A stretch of DNA of 64,000 nt from Mesorhizobium sp. J428 (GTDB lineage: Bacteria; Pseudomonadota; Alphaproteobacteria; Rhizobiales; Rhizobiaceae): contig NZ_JAJOMX010000001.1 of the NCBI RefSeq assembly GCF_024699925.1, positions 2,332,001 through 2,396,000 of the forward strand, read 5' to 3'. The notes beneath the pieces are model-generated. The model was not told where the DNA came from. It did no database searches and saw nothing but the letters and a program-made list of their open reading frames with translations. Below, in pieces: positions 42,942 to 50,718 of this stretch (its first letter is position 1; each line of letters starts with the position of its first letter). The translations under genes and the position numbers were made by a program.

Positions 42942-43755
42942 TCAGGATCGGCGGCGATGGCGCAGGAGAACGCGATAGCCCCCGGCGATCATGGCGAGGG
43001 CATCCTTGACAAGGTCCATGGTCGCGTCGCGCAGCGCCGAGGACTTCCAGGGATCGGATGCAACGCGGGACACGCCGTAAATGACGTTTGCGATCTCACG
43101 GTAGGTCGCGCCGTTCATGCGCCCGTCGACCGCTTGTAGCATGTGGCGGATGCGCCGGCGCTGCTGGCTGGTCAGGCGGGTATCTGCGGGCACGGCGCGG
43201 CCAAGCAGGGATTTGAGCAGACGCTGAACGGCTTCGAGGCGGTCGAGGCCGTCAAGGTTGAGCGGGACCAGCGCGGCAAGGGGTTCGCCGCCGGCAACGC
43301 CTGCCAGCCGCAGGAGATGGAGAACCTGCCCATCTCCGGGATCGTGCAGGAAATGGACGCCTTGTTCGTCGGAGCGGGCGGCGGTTTCCTGAACGACGGT
43401 GAAGAGATTGCTATCGGCGGGAAATACGGAAGGTGCGGCCGTTAGCAGCACGGTGCTGGTGTCATCTTCGGGACACCAGAAGACCGGCGCTTCAGTGGCG
43501 TTGAGCGATGGACGGGCGACGAAATTGCAACCCCCAGCGTTTCCGCACCCGGTTCGTCAATTCCCGGAGATCGCACGCCGGACGCCTGGTCTCGGCATAG
43601 TCGCGCTGATAGTCGCCATTGCGCCGCAGCCATTCCCAGCCGAGATCGGGCGATACGAGATCGTCGAGATAGTCGTAGGTCGATGTCGACCGCCACCGGG
43701 ATATGTCAGGGATCATGGGCGTCCTCTGCGCGTTGACTACCGGGAGGCGCACCAT
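42942..43755 (-). pseudogene. DUF6499-DUF2285 regulator-like protein, frameshifted
   Basis: From ATG 43755 to about 43535 comes the DUF6499 part (DISRWRSTSTYDYLDDL... GWEWLRRNGDYQRDYAE). At the C run 43531-43535 (five bases, G on this strand) one extra base shifts the frame and stops at 43492. The continuing frame reads CNFVARPSLNATEAPVFWCPEDDTSTVLL and on through DUF2285 (RRRIRHMLQAVDGRMNGATYREIANVIYG) to 42942. In related elements this is one protein of ~270 residues. Function unknown, probably regulatory. If the shift is real, DUF2285 could still be made from the GTG at 43451. Confidence 0.75.
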
Positions 43756-43827
43756 TCCCGGTTGCAGAGGCTGCCGGAAGCCCCAAAGGTGGCAACGGGC
43801 GATGCCTGACCGGCATCGCTATTCCGG

Positions 43828-44025
43828 CTAGTGGGGACGGCCCTCGCGGACGAGCAGGCGATAGCCGTGCTCGGTCATCCAGCGGGCGCGGGCGAGATGG
43901 GTATCGTGGACATGGCGCGCGCGATCCGGCTCGCGAGCCGGATCGAGGCCGAACAGGATCGTGACGGCCTCGCGCCAGTCGGCGCCGTCGGTCGCCGCAT
44001 CGAGCAGGCGCATGTAGAGCTTCAT
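43828..44025 (-). CDS. Small conserved element protein
   Basis: 65 residues from ATG 44025: MKLYMRLLDAATDGADWREAVTILFGLDPAREPDRARHVHDTHLARARWMTEHGYRLL. I recognise this as a small protein that accompanies DUF2285 genes in these elements, without a known function. The frame is open upstream to about 44090 (...ALTAYDREH), which resembles the usual N-terminus but has no start codon, so the 5' end may be damaged. The gap 44026-44227 otherwise shows nothing. Confidence 0.6.
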   Translation of the reverse strand: MKLYMRLLDAATDGADWREAVTILFGLDPAREPDRARHVHDTHLARARWMTEHGYRLLVREGRPH

Positions 44026-44227
44026 GTGCTCACGGTCATAGGCCGTGAGCGCCGCGCTCTGCGGCGGTTCATCGAGGAATTGCTTGCGTCACCCCAGCCC
44101 CCAGAGCCACACCATATCCGCCCGCGCCCCATTTGTTAACCAGGCGTTCGATGGGCAGAGGCAAGACCGCTGGCGCATCGCGCGATGCGTGGCAGGCATC
44201 GCCGAGGCGCTGAATGGGATGTCGGGG

Positions 44228-44476
44228 CTATTTTCGGCTGTCGATTTTCGCACGAACGAACATCACCCCTTCTCCTTGGTCGGAGTTGAGGAAGACGATG
44301 CCATTGGCCTCGAACGCCCGGCGCACCTGATCGCGCGTCGTCTCATACACCTTGAGTCCGCTCTCGGACTCGAGGCGCTTCAACGCGGTCAGGGATACCA
44401 AGGCCTTTTCAGCGAGCGTCTCCTGCGTCCAACCAAGCAACGCGCGTGCGGCCCGCGTCTGTCGGGCGGTGATCAT
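44228..44476 (-). CDS. XRE-family transcriptional regulator
   Basis: 82 residues with an HTH_3 domain at about 5-55: ARQTRAARALLGWTQETLAEKALVSLTALKRLESESGLKVYETT. Small XRE repressor of unknown target. Stands alone between the small element protein and the DUF736 gene, on the minus strand. The 190-base gap 44477-44667 holds a strong hairpin but no gene. Confidence 0.82.
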   Translation of the reverse strand: MITARQTRAARALLGWTQETLAEKALVSLTALKRLESESGLKVYETTRDQVRRAFEANGIVFLNSDQGEGVMFVRAKIDSRK

Positions 44477-44629
44477 GCATGATCACCTCCCACCGACACG
44501 AACGCACATGCCAGAACTACGACTATAATAGTCGTTCTTTAGGTGAAGGACCAGACACAAAACGCTGTGTTGGTGTCCTTCGGAGCGATCGGCGTTGTGA
44601 CTGATTCGGTCGGCTACGAACGGCGAACG

Positions 44630-44656
44630 GCCCCGCCCGGATCGTCCGGGCGGGGC
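44630..44656 (-). terminator. Strong hairpin after the DUF736 gene
   Basis: GCCCCGCCCGGA and its exact complement TCCGGGCGGGGC flank a 3-base loop, a 12-base GC-only-type stem, 11 bases beyond the DUF736 stop. No T tract follows, so it is a hairpin terminator or mRNA 3'-end stabiliser rather than a textbook intrinsic terminator. Confidence 0.6.
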
Positions 44657-44667
44657 GTCGCGGCGCA

Positions 44668-44988
44668 TCAGTCGCCGTTGCGGCGGGTGGGACGGGACCA
44701 GATGAGGCTGAAACCGCCGTCCTCGTCGTCGAAGAGGTTGGCGTAGATCGGAGCGGTGAAGCTCGGATCGTCGAGCTTGAGGCCCAGATAGTCGCGGCCC
44801 TCGTTGGACTGCTTGGACCAGGCGGCGCCGATCTCGGCGCGGCCGACCAGAACGCGGTGGCTGGGGGCGTTCTCGCTGGTCTGGTTGGTTTCCGGGACGA
44901 TGCGGACGTTCTTGGCCTGCACATTGAGGGTGACGATTTCGCCGGTGTATTCGTTGCCGGTCTTCTTGAAGGTGCCGATGGTCGCCAT
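44668..44988 (-). CDS. DUF736 family protein (second copy)
   Basis: 106 residues from ATG 44988 with AAGGAG seven bases upstream. MATIGTFKKTGNEYTGEIVTLNVQAKNVRIVPE, then RVLVGRAEIGAAWSKQSNEGRDYLGLKLDDPSF and GGFSLIWSRPTRR are typical of DUF736. It is nearer the family consensus than the copy at 39.0 kb. A repeat shared with the DUF2493 gene lies about 90 bases upstream of its start. Confidence 0.9.
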   Translation of the reverse strand: MATIGTFKKTGNEYTGEIVTLNVQAKNVRIVPETNQTSENAPSHRVLVGRAEIGAAWSKQSNEGRDYLGLKLDDPSFTAPIYANLFDDEDGGFSLIWSRPTRRNGD

Positions 44989-45079
44989 GTCAGTTCTCCT
45001 TGATTTGAAGCTCCGAGCCCGCACCATTGCGGCCTCGATGGCGATCGACGGGCCGGAGGCGATCGACGCCGCACCCGCT

Positions 45080-45140
45080 AGGGCCGCAGCGCCAGCGGAG
45101 GATGGCGCCCGAGCGACTTTGTTGTTTCGCGAGGAATGAG
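45080..45140 (-). repeat. Shared upstream element, copy A
   Basis: AGGGCCGCAGCGCCAGCGGA followed by GGATGGCG and, after a variable stretch, TTGTTTCGCGA. The same arrangement appears at 50489-50550. Both copies sit 90-150 bases upstream of a minus-strand gene (DUF736, DUF2493). A common promoter or regulator-binding region is likely. The rest of the 44989-45583 gap shows no credible gene. Confidence 0.6.
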
Positions 45141-45583
45141 CGCGCAGCGCTCAGGGGAAGAAAGTTGATCGGCGCCATTGCGGCATAGGCGATCGAGGCG
45201 CAGCCGGTCTTCGGCCAGATCAGGCCATTGGAGAGGCCGTTTGGAGCGGTCGACCCGACAAAAAGATCAAGGGAGAACGTGGCGGTCCTGTGCAGCCGTA
45301 GGAATCCTGGCAACGGGTCGCTGCCGGTGACGACGTGCACCTGTCCTGGCGAGAACCGCGATGGGCTTCCCGCAGCCCTCGGCTCGTGAGACGCCATCCG
45401 CGCCTTCGTCGTCGAGTGGCTGTGCAGCGGACCAGCTACCTGTCCAGCGCCGCTTCAACGTGCCTTACGCTATTTCGGGCCTGACATTGCGATCTCTGCT
45501 CGAGGCCCAGTTTCGTCCATCTCCTGCGTCGAGGATGGCAGGCGTGCCGGCTTGCTGGCCATGCTCCGACGGCTGTGTCTGTG

Positions 45584-46024
45584 TCAGCCCCGCGCCATGC
45601 CCTGTCCGGCCGGTTCGGGCGCGGGCATCGCCGAGATCCGCAGGAATGCCGTGACGCCGACCGCAATCGCACCGACGACGGAAAAGGCGATCTGCCAAGT
45701 CTCCGACGGCATGGCGTGCTTCACGATGCCATGGGTCGCGTGATAGCCCGCGATCGCCGCAGGCGCGACGAAGGCAAGCGCGATGACGATGCGCAGCCAG
45801 AGCGGCCGTGCGAAGGCAAAGAGCAGTTGGCCAACGCCGAAAATCAGCGCGGCCGCGACCAAGCCGATCGCGATGCCGCCCGGCCAGCCTGCGCCGGTGT
45901 CATAGGCCCACATTCCGGCGGTGACGCCGGCGAAGGCTGGGAGCGCGTAGATAGCAAGCGTGAACAGCAGCCAGCAGAGAACGCCGATGGCCGCGATGCT
46001 GAAGATGATGCCAAGGAAGATCAT
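45584..46024 (-). CDS. Polytopic membrane protein of unknown function
   Basis: 146 residues from ATG 46024 with four or five helices: MIFLGIIFSIAAIGVLCWLLFTLAIYALPAFAGVTAGMWAY, GGIAIGLVAAALIFGVGQLLFAFA, IVIALAFVAPAAIAGY and IAFSVVGAIAVGVTAFLRI. It is a commonly seen but unnamed member of these elements. An in-frame extension to 46090 reads a G/T-rich tract (VVVVEG) that can pair with the leader and is probably not translated. Confidence 0.7.
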   Translation of the reverse strand: MIFLGIIFSIAAIGVLCWLLFTLAIYALPAFAGVTAGMWAYDTGAGWPGGIAIGLVAAALIFGVGQLLFAFARPLWLRIVIALAFVAPAAIAGYHATHGIVKHAMPSETWQIAFSVVGAIAVGVTAFLRISAMPAPEPAGQGMARG

Positions 46025-46168
46025 GGTGGTGGTCTCCGTGAGAAAAGGTCTGACGGTCGCGCCTTCCACCACCACCACGGCGCGGTGCAAAGTGTAGCTG
46101 AAGATGAGCGGCCACGGGAGCGGAAATCGGTTAGGAAGTTCCGCTCGCCAGACCAGGCGCTCCCTTCG

Positions 46169-46336
46169 TCAGGGCTGGAAGGGATCGAATTCATGAATGA
46201 TGGCGGCGGTGTCGCCGTCGTATTCGTTCGCGGGAGCGACCGACAGGCTGCCGTCGCCGGCCCGGAAGATGATGATGGCGACCATGAGGGTGGTGGCGAG
46301 GCTGAAGGCGAAGGCGTGAGCGTCGTTGAGAGACAT
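46169..46336 (-). CDS. Small membrane protein (55 residues)
   Basis: Starts at ATG 46336: MSLNDAHAFAFSLATTLMVAIIIFRAGDGSLSVAP, one membrane helix and an acidic tail ending DTAAIIHEFDPFQP. It is one gene upstream of the membrane protein at 46024, same strand. AGGAG lies eight to nine bases before the start, inside the 3' arm of a hairpin. Function unknown. Confidence 0.65.
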   Translation of the reverse strand: MSLNDAHAFAFSLATTLMVAIIIFRAGDGSLSVAPANEYDGDTAAIIHEFDPFQP

Positions 46337-46346
46337 CGTTCCGGCT

Positions 46347-46384
46347 CCTGTCTGGAGGCGGGGGACCATCCCCCGCGCGACAGG
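46347..46384 (-). promoter_or_regulatory. Nested hairpin leader of the 55-residue gene
   Basis: Outer stem CCTGTC (46347-46352) with GACAGG (46379-46384), and inner stem GCGGGGGA (46358-46365) with TCCCCCGC (46369-46376), loop of three. On the minus strand it ends at the Shine-Dalgarno of the gene. Same shape as leaders near 50.4, 56.2, 59.9 and 61.55 kb. Confidence 0.65.
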
Positions 46385-46419
46385 CGCCCGATGTGTCCGG
46401 CCGAGGGCCGCAATCACCG

Positions 46420-46890
46420 CGGAGGCGAAGCCTCAAGGCCGCACGCTCGCGTAGCGGACCCTTCACGGGTTGATGGCGTCAGGCTCTCGGACGGACCAAG
46501 GATCAGCGCATTGGAAGCGGGGGATGGTGTTTCGTCCTCATCAGGAACGATCGGACCGCACTCGACGATGCCTCAGCCGTCGTGGTCGCATCGGCACCAT
46601 GTTCGAGTTCGGCACGACGCGGTCGCTCGGGTTCATCGTTGCTATGGCGCGAGTTGACCCGCTGCCGCAATCGGCTCGGCGGTCGGCCGCCCCCGGACCA
46701 GGCCTTCGCCGGCAGCGGCGCCGTGCCCGCCGGCCACACGGTGGTATTCGGCTGGATGCCTGCGACATAGAGAGCCTGAGGGCGGGCGGTGAGAACAGCC
46801 GTTCCGGCTGGCTCTTACTGAGCCTGAAAGAAGCACATTCCGTTACCGAAGCCGGCATGTTACATGAGTCTCACAGATAGGGAGATAACA
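46420..46890. other. Gap with no credible gene, left edge of the AT-rich island
   Basis: About 470 bases. Open frames here have arginine/proline/serine compositions typical of shadow translation in GC-rich DNA. The last ~50 bases become AT-richer and supply the ribosome site of the next gene. No repeat or terminator stands out. Confidence 0.5.
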
Positions 46891-46891
46891 C

Positions 46892-47077
46892 TTGCCGCGT
46901 GCCAGATCCAAGGATAAGCGCTCCGATGGGACACGCATGGTTCATGTCCGGCTGGCCCCGGAGCTTCACCGGCGTCTTCGGATTGTCGTGGCGGATGAAG
47001 ATACGTCCGTCCAGGAGTGGGTTGCACGCGCTATTGAAAAGGCGGTGGGGGAGAAATGGTCGAATATCTCGAATTGA
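46892..47077 (+). CDS. Ribbon-helix-helix small protein
   Basis: 61 residues from a TTG start, chosen because GGGAG lies seven bases upstream. Basic N-terminus, then RMVHVRLAPELHRRLRIVVADEDTSVQEWVARAIEKAV, a ribbon-helix-helix fold like antitoxins or small regulators. It overlaps the next gene by 22 bases. Probably autoregulates the three-gene island (inference). Confidence 0.75.
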   Translation: MPRARSKDKRSDGTRMVHVRLAPELHRRLRIVVADEDTSVQEWVARAIEKAVGEKWSNISN

Positions 47078-48447
47078 GCATAGATGAACTTCTACTTGAC
47101 GAAGACAACCCCCGTCTCGGTTCTGTACACAGCCAGTCGGCGGCGCTGGAGGCAATCGTTCACCTGAACGAAGCCCATTTCCGCAATCTAATGCTTAGCA
47201 TCAAGAACAATGGTCTTGATCCCGGAGACAGCCTCTATGTTATAGAGGCTGAGGATGGAGAAGATTTCGTCGCACTTGAAGGAAATCGGCGTCTCTCGGC
47301 GTTGATGGTGTTGAACACCCCTGACGTGCTGAATGGCACCGAAGTTCCCGATACGATCAAAAAATCGCTCGCTCGTGCAGCGTCCGGATTTGATCGAACG
47401 AAGATCGAACCAATTCGATGCGTTAAATTTGAACATCGTGAAGATGCCAACGAATGGATATATCGACGGCATACTGGAACAGCGGACGGCGAGGGCAGGA
47501 TACAGTGGGGGCCGCTAGAAATTCAGCGTTTCTCTGGCGACCGATCCATACTCGATGTCATCGACTTTGTAGGCCGCAACGCCGACTATTCGGATGACGA
47601 ATGGGAATCGACGAAGTCAGTGATTGAAAGCCGGAAATCCAGCAACCTTGCTCGCTTGCTCGAATCCGCACCGGGGCGCAAACATCTCAGCATTTCGATA
47701 TCAAATAACGGCGACGGCAAGACCCCTGAGCTGGGGTCGGAGCCCAAGTGGGCTCTCAAAGTCTTGCGTCGGATTATTGACGACGTGCGGGACGGAATAG
47801 TGGATTCGCGTGATCTCAACAAGGCATCGGATATCGAAGGTTACTTTCAGAACCTTCCCAAGGACCTTCAACCGCAAAAGGGCAAATCCGGCACCCCACG
47901 TCCCTTCAAGGACATTGACATCAAGAAGCGACCGACAGCGGCCACTACCACGAAAACCTCGACTAAACAGAAGACAAAAAGCACCCCGAAGGCTAGGACT
48001 ACGCTTGCACCCAAACGACACAGCTTCCACGCGCCGAACTCGACCAAAGGCGAGGCTCTACTTCGTGAAGCGGGAAACCTCGATGCAAACAGGTTTACCG
48101 TCTCTGCCGCTTTTGTGCTTCGCAGCTTCGTGGAGCTTGTGATTAACGACTACATGGATGCGAACAAGATCGCGAAGTCTGAAAAAAATGCCAAGGGAAC
48201 CGATGTCGAGTTGGACCTGACGCAGAAAGCAGACAGGGTCTTGAAGCATATAGTGGCGGCGGACAGTTCCAAGAATGCTGATCTGCGCGGCTTCCGCAAC
48301 AACATCCTGACGAAGACCTCAGCGACGTCAATTCAGTCGCTGAATGGGTTCGTCCATAACAAGTTCCAGATTCCAACGGCTGACGCGCTCCGGGCGGGTT
48401 GGGATTGCTCTGTCCCAATCTTTATTGCCGCCTATGGAAGCGTGTAA
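47056..48447 (+). CDS. ParB-like protein with a C-terminal HEPN-like helical domain
   Basis: 463 residues. An N-terminal ParB/Srx-like domain shows LELSIDELLLDEDNPRLGS and the GNRRLSAL signature (GNRR 76-79). Residues ~300-340 are a Lys/Thr-rich linker. The C-terminal ~120 residues (ANRFTVSAAFVLRSFVELVINDY... LRGFRNNI... SIQSLNGFVHNK) look like a HEPN/DUF4145-type helical domain; this is judged by pattern only. It is AT-richer than its surroundings. Its TAA overlaps the methyltransferase ATG by one base (TAATG), so the two are coupled. ParB-like domains can bind nucleotides, cut DNA or regulate. Function unknown. Confidence 0.7.
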   Translation: MVEYLELSIDELLLDEDNPRLGSVHSQSAALEAIVHLNEAHFRNLMLSIKNNGLDPGDSLYVIEAEDGEDFVALEGNRRLSALMVLNTPDVLNGTEVPDTIKKSLARAASGFDRTKIEPIRCVKFEHREDANEWIYRRHTGTADGEGRIQWGPLEIQRFSGDRSILDVIDFVGRNADYSDDEWESTKSVIESRKSSNLARLLESAPGRKHLSISISNNGDGKTPELGSEPKWALKVLRRIIDDVRDGIVDSRDLNKASDIEGYFQNLPKDLQPQKGKSGTPRPFKDIDIKKRPTAATTTKTSTKQKTKSTPKARTTLAPKRHSFHAPNSTKGEALLREAGNLDANRFTVSAAFVLRSFVELVINDYMDANKIAKSEKNAKGTDVELDLTQKADRVLKHIVAADSSKNADLRGFRNNILTKTSATSIQSLNGFVHNKFQIPTADALRAGWDCSVPIFIAAYGSV

Positions 48448-49389
48448 TGCCAGAAACACATCCATCGCTCACTCAAACCGGCCGTTACTCCCCACTTCGT
48501 TATCCCGGTGGCAAAGGAAAACTCGCACGCTTCATGAAGGAGATTGTGCGCTCAAACGGCTTGTCGGATGGCCGCTATGTCGAACCGTATGCGGGCGGCG
48601 CTGCGGTCGCCTGGGAACTCCTGCTTACCGGCGTGGTACGCCGCGTTTCAATCAATGACATCAGCCTGCCGATATTCGCATTCTGGCATAGTGTCCTGAA
48701 CTCGACAAATGATCTTTGCAGGATGATCCATGACTGCCCGCTGACCATGGATGAGTGGGACAAACAAAAGGAAATATTCCGACGACCGGATGAAGCCGAC
48801 AATCTCAGTCTAGGTTTCTCTTTCTACTTTTTGAACCGAACGAACCGATCTGGAATCTTGAATGGCGGCGTCATTGGCGGCCGTGGCCAGACCGGAAAAT
48901 GGAAAATCGACGCCCGTTTCAACAAACCCGACCTCATTTCTCGGATCGAGAAAATTGCATCGCTGAGGGATCGGATCGAGTTGACCAATCTCGACGCGGT
49001 GAAGTTCATCGAGATTAATGCCAAGCGTTTCGGGAATAGAACGCTTCTATATATCGACCCCCCCTTATTTCGACAAAGGACGTTTTCTATATTATGACGC
49101 CTACCGCCCTGAGGATCACGCTATTGTTGAAAAATCTGTCGCAAAACTGGAAGGGCTGAATTGGGTCGTTTCCTATGACGATGTGCGACCGATCCATGAT
49201 CTGTACGCCAAATCACCTTGGCTTCAATACACTCTTAACTATAGCGCGCGTAACGTCACGAGAGGACGAGAGGTGATGTTCTTTAGCAAAAACCTCATTG
49301 TTCCAGACGTGACTGCACCTTTGCACGAGATTGATCGCGACCTTCGTAGTCGGCCGAGACCCGTTTCCAGGCGCGAGTTTGCCGCCTAG
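48447..49389 (+). pseudogene. D12-class adenine-specific DNA methyltransferase (Dam-like), frameshifted
   Basis: Starts at ATG 48447: the FxGxK-type motif PLRYPGGKGKLARFMKE binds S-adenosylmethionine, followed by VEPYAGGAAVAWELL and the insert NRTNRSGILNGGVIGG typical of Dam. The catalytic motif IDPPY is broken: a run of seven C at 49058-49064 has one base too many, and the frame then reads RQRTFSIL and stops at 49097. The other frame gives YFDKGRFLYYDAYRPEDH and runs to 49389. Corrected length is about 313 residues. Likely methylates adenine to protect or mark DNA within the island. Confidence 0.85.
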
Positions 49390-49458
49390 CAGCCTGTCGG
49401 ACTCGGACTCCCCACGGTACATCGGTTCCGTCTGTGTTCACTCAGATTGTGGCGGCGC

Positions 49459-50394
49459 TCACGCGCCGCCGCTGCCGAACTTCCAGACCGGAATGCCAAG
49501 CTTGCGGGCCTTGTCGGCGAGATTGTCCTGGATGCCGGTGCCGGGGAACACCATCACGCCGATCGGCAACACCGCCAGCATGGAGTCGTTGCGCTTGAAC
49601 GGCGCCGCCTTGGCGTGACGGGTCCAGTCAGGCTTGAAGGCGACCTGCGGCACCTTGCGCTGGTCGGCCCAGCGGGCGGCGATGCGCTCGGCGCCCTTCG
49701 GCGATCCGCCGTGCAGCAGCACCATGTCGGGGTGTTTGGCGTGGACCTGATCGAGCTTGGCCCAGATCAGGTGGTGGTCATTGAACTCGAGTCCGCCGGT
49801 GAAGGCGATCTTCGGTCCCGCCGGCAGCAGCACCTCGGTCTCGGCCCGGCGCTTGGCGGCGAGGAAATCGCGGCTGTCGATCATCGCCGAGGTCATGGCG
49901 CGATGGTTGACCATCGATCCGCTACGCGGCCGCCAGGATGACCCGGTGTGGCGGTCGAAGTGCTCGGCGGCCTGGTCGCGCATCAGCTCGAAGGCGTTGC
50001 GGCGCTCGATCAGGGTCTGCCCTTCGGCGGTGAGGCGCTCCAGTTCGACCGACTTGACCTCCGAGCCGTCCTGTTCGCGCTGGCCGCGGCGCTGCGCCTG
50101 CTCGTTGTCGTCGAGCTCGCGCTCGATCCGGCCGGTGGCCCGATGGAAGAGGTTGACGGTCGACCAGAGGAGGTCATCGAGGTCGGGCTCGAGGCGGGTG
50201 TCCTCGAGTGTGGCGATCAGGGCGTCGAAGATATCGGCGATGGCCCCGGCGACGATGTTCCCCTCCGGGAGTGGCCTCGGATCGGGTTCGTCCTGGAAGG
50301 GGCGGTATCCGTAGAGCTGGAGTTCGGTGAGGACATGGTCGGTGGGGGATGAGGCGTGGTGAGGCTCGAAGCCGTCGTCGTGTTCGCTCGTCAT
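49459..50394 (-). CDS. DUF2493 (SLOG-like) protein
   Basis: 311 residues. Acidic N-terminus and a coiled region (IERELDDNEQAQRRGQREQD), then the DUF2493 domain at about 190-305: GPKIAFTGGLEFNDHHLIWAKLDQV, MVLLHGGSPKGAERIAARWADQR and PIGVMVFPGTGIQDNLADKARKLGIPVWKFG. SLOG-type Rossmann folds bind nucleotides or NAD-like ligands. AAGGAA lies seven bases before the ATG. Standard gene of such elements, function unknown. Confidence 0.88.
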   Translation of the reverse strand: MTSEHDDGFEPHHASSPTDHVLTELQLYGYRPFQDEPDPRPLPEGNIVAGAIADIFDALIATLEDTRLEPDLDDLLWSTVNLFHRATGRIERELDDNEQAQRRGQREQDGSEVKSVELERLTAEGQTLIERRNAFELMRDQAAEHFDRHTGSSWRPRSGSMVNHRAMTSAMIDSRDFLAAKRRAETEVLLPAGPKIAFTGGLEFNDHHLIWAKLDQVHAKHPDMVLLHGGSPKGAERIAARWADQRKVPQVAFKPDWTRHAKAAPFKRNDSMLAVLPIGVMVFPGTGIQDNLADKARKLGIPVWKFGSGGA

Positions 50395-50404
50395 GGGATG
50401 TTCC

Positions 50405-50447
50405 TTCGTCGGTTTGACCGCGACCCTCGCGGCCTTCTGGCGACGAA
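50405..50447 (-). promoter_or_regulatory. Nested hairpin leader of the DUF2493 gene
   Basis: Outer stem TTCGTCG (50405-50411) with CGACGAA (50441-50447), inner stem CCGCGA (50418-50423) with TCGCGG (50427-50432). It begins 11 bases upstream of the start codon and its arm adjoins the AAGGAA ribosome site. Confidence 0.6.
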
Positions 50448-50488
50448 AGCCGTCGGGCGGTCCGGACCTGCACCCGGAGCGTCAGCGC

Positions 50489-50550
50489 AGGGCCGAAGCG
50501 GCAGCGGAGGATGGCGAAGGCCGGCCATTTTGTTTCGCGATGGAAAGCGC
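50489..50550 (-). repeat. Shared upstream element, copy B
   Basis: AGGGCCGAAGCGGCAGCGGA, GGATGGCG, then TTTTGTTTCGCGA and a GAGCG-containing imperfect palindrome (GCGCTCCTCTTGGAGCGC). Matches copy A at 45080-45140 and lies the same distance from its gene. The remaining non-coding 50551-50718 shows no gene. Confidence 0.6.
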
Positions 50551-50718
50551 TCCTCTTGGAGCGCGCCGGAAAATAGCCGGGCGCAGCCATTGCCGGTCCG
50601 GGCCGCTTGACGGCCGATCGCCCTCTCGAAGGCCGGGTCGCGGTCCCCTCCGATGCAAGGGGAGCAGCCTCGTGCGATGCGGCGACGGCTGCCGCTGCCC
50701 CGCGCTTGCCCCTTCCGG

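Noticed and set aside
44990..45397. 135-codon minus-strand frame upstream of the second DUF736 gene
   Set aside because: It runs through the shared upstream repeat and looks like a leader region rather than a protein.
46470..46880. 136-codon plus-strand frame before the AT-rich island
   Set aside because: Low-complexity Arg/Ser/Gly composition, no ribosome site, no family similarity recognised.
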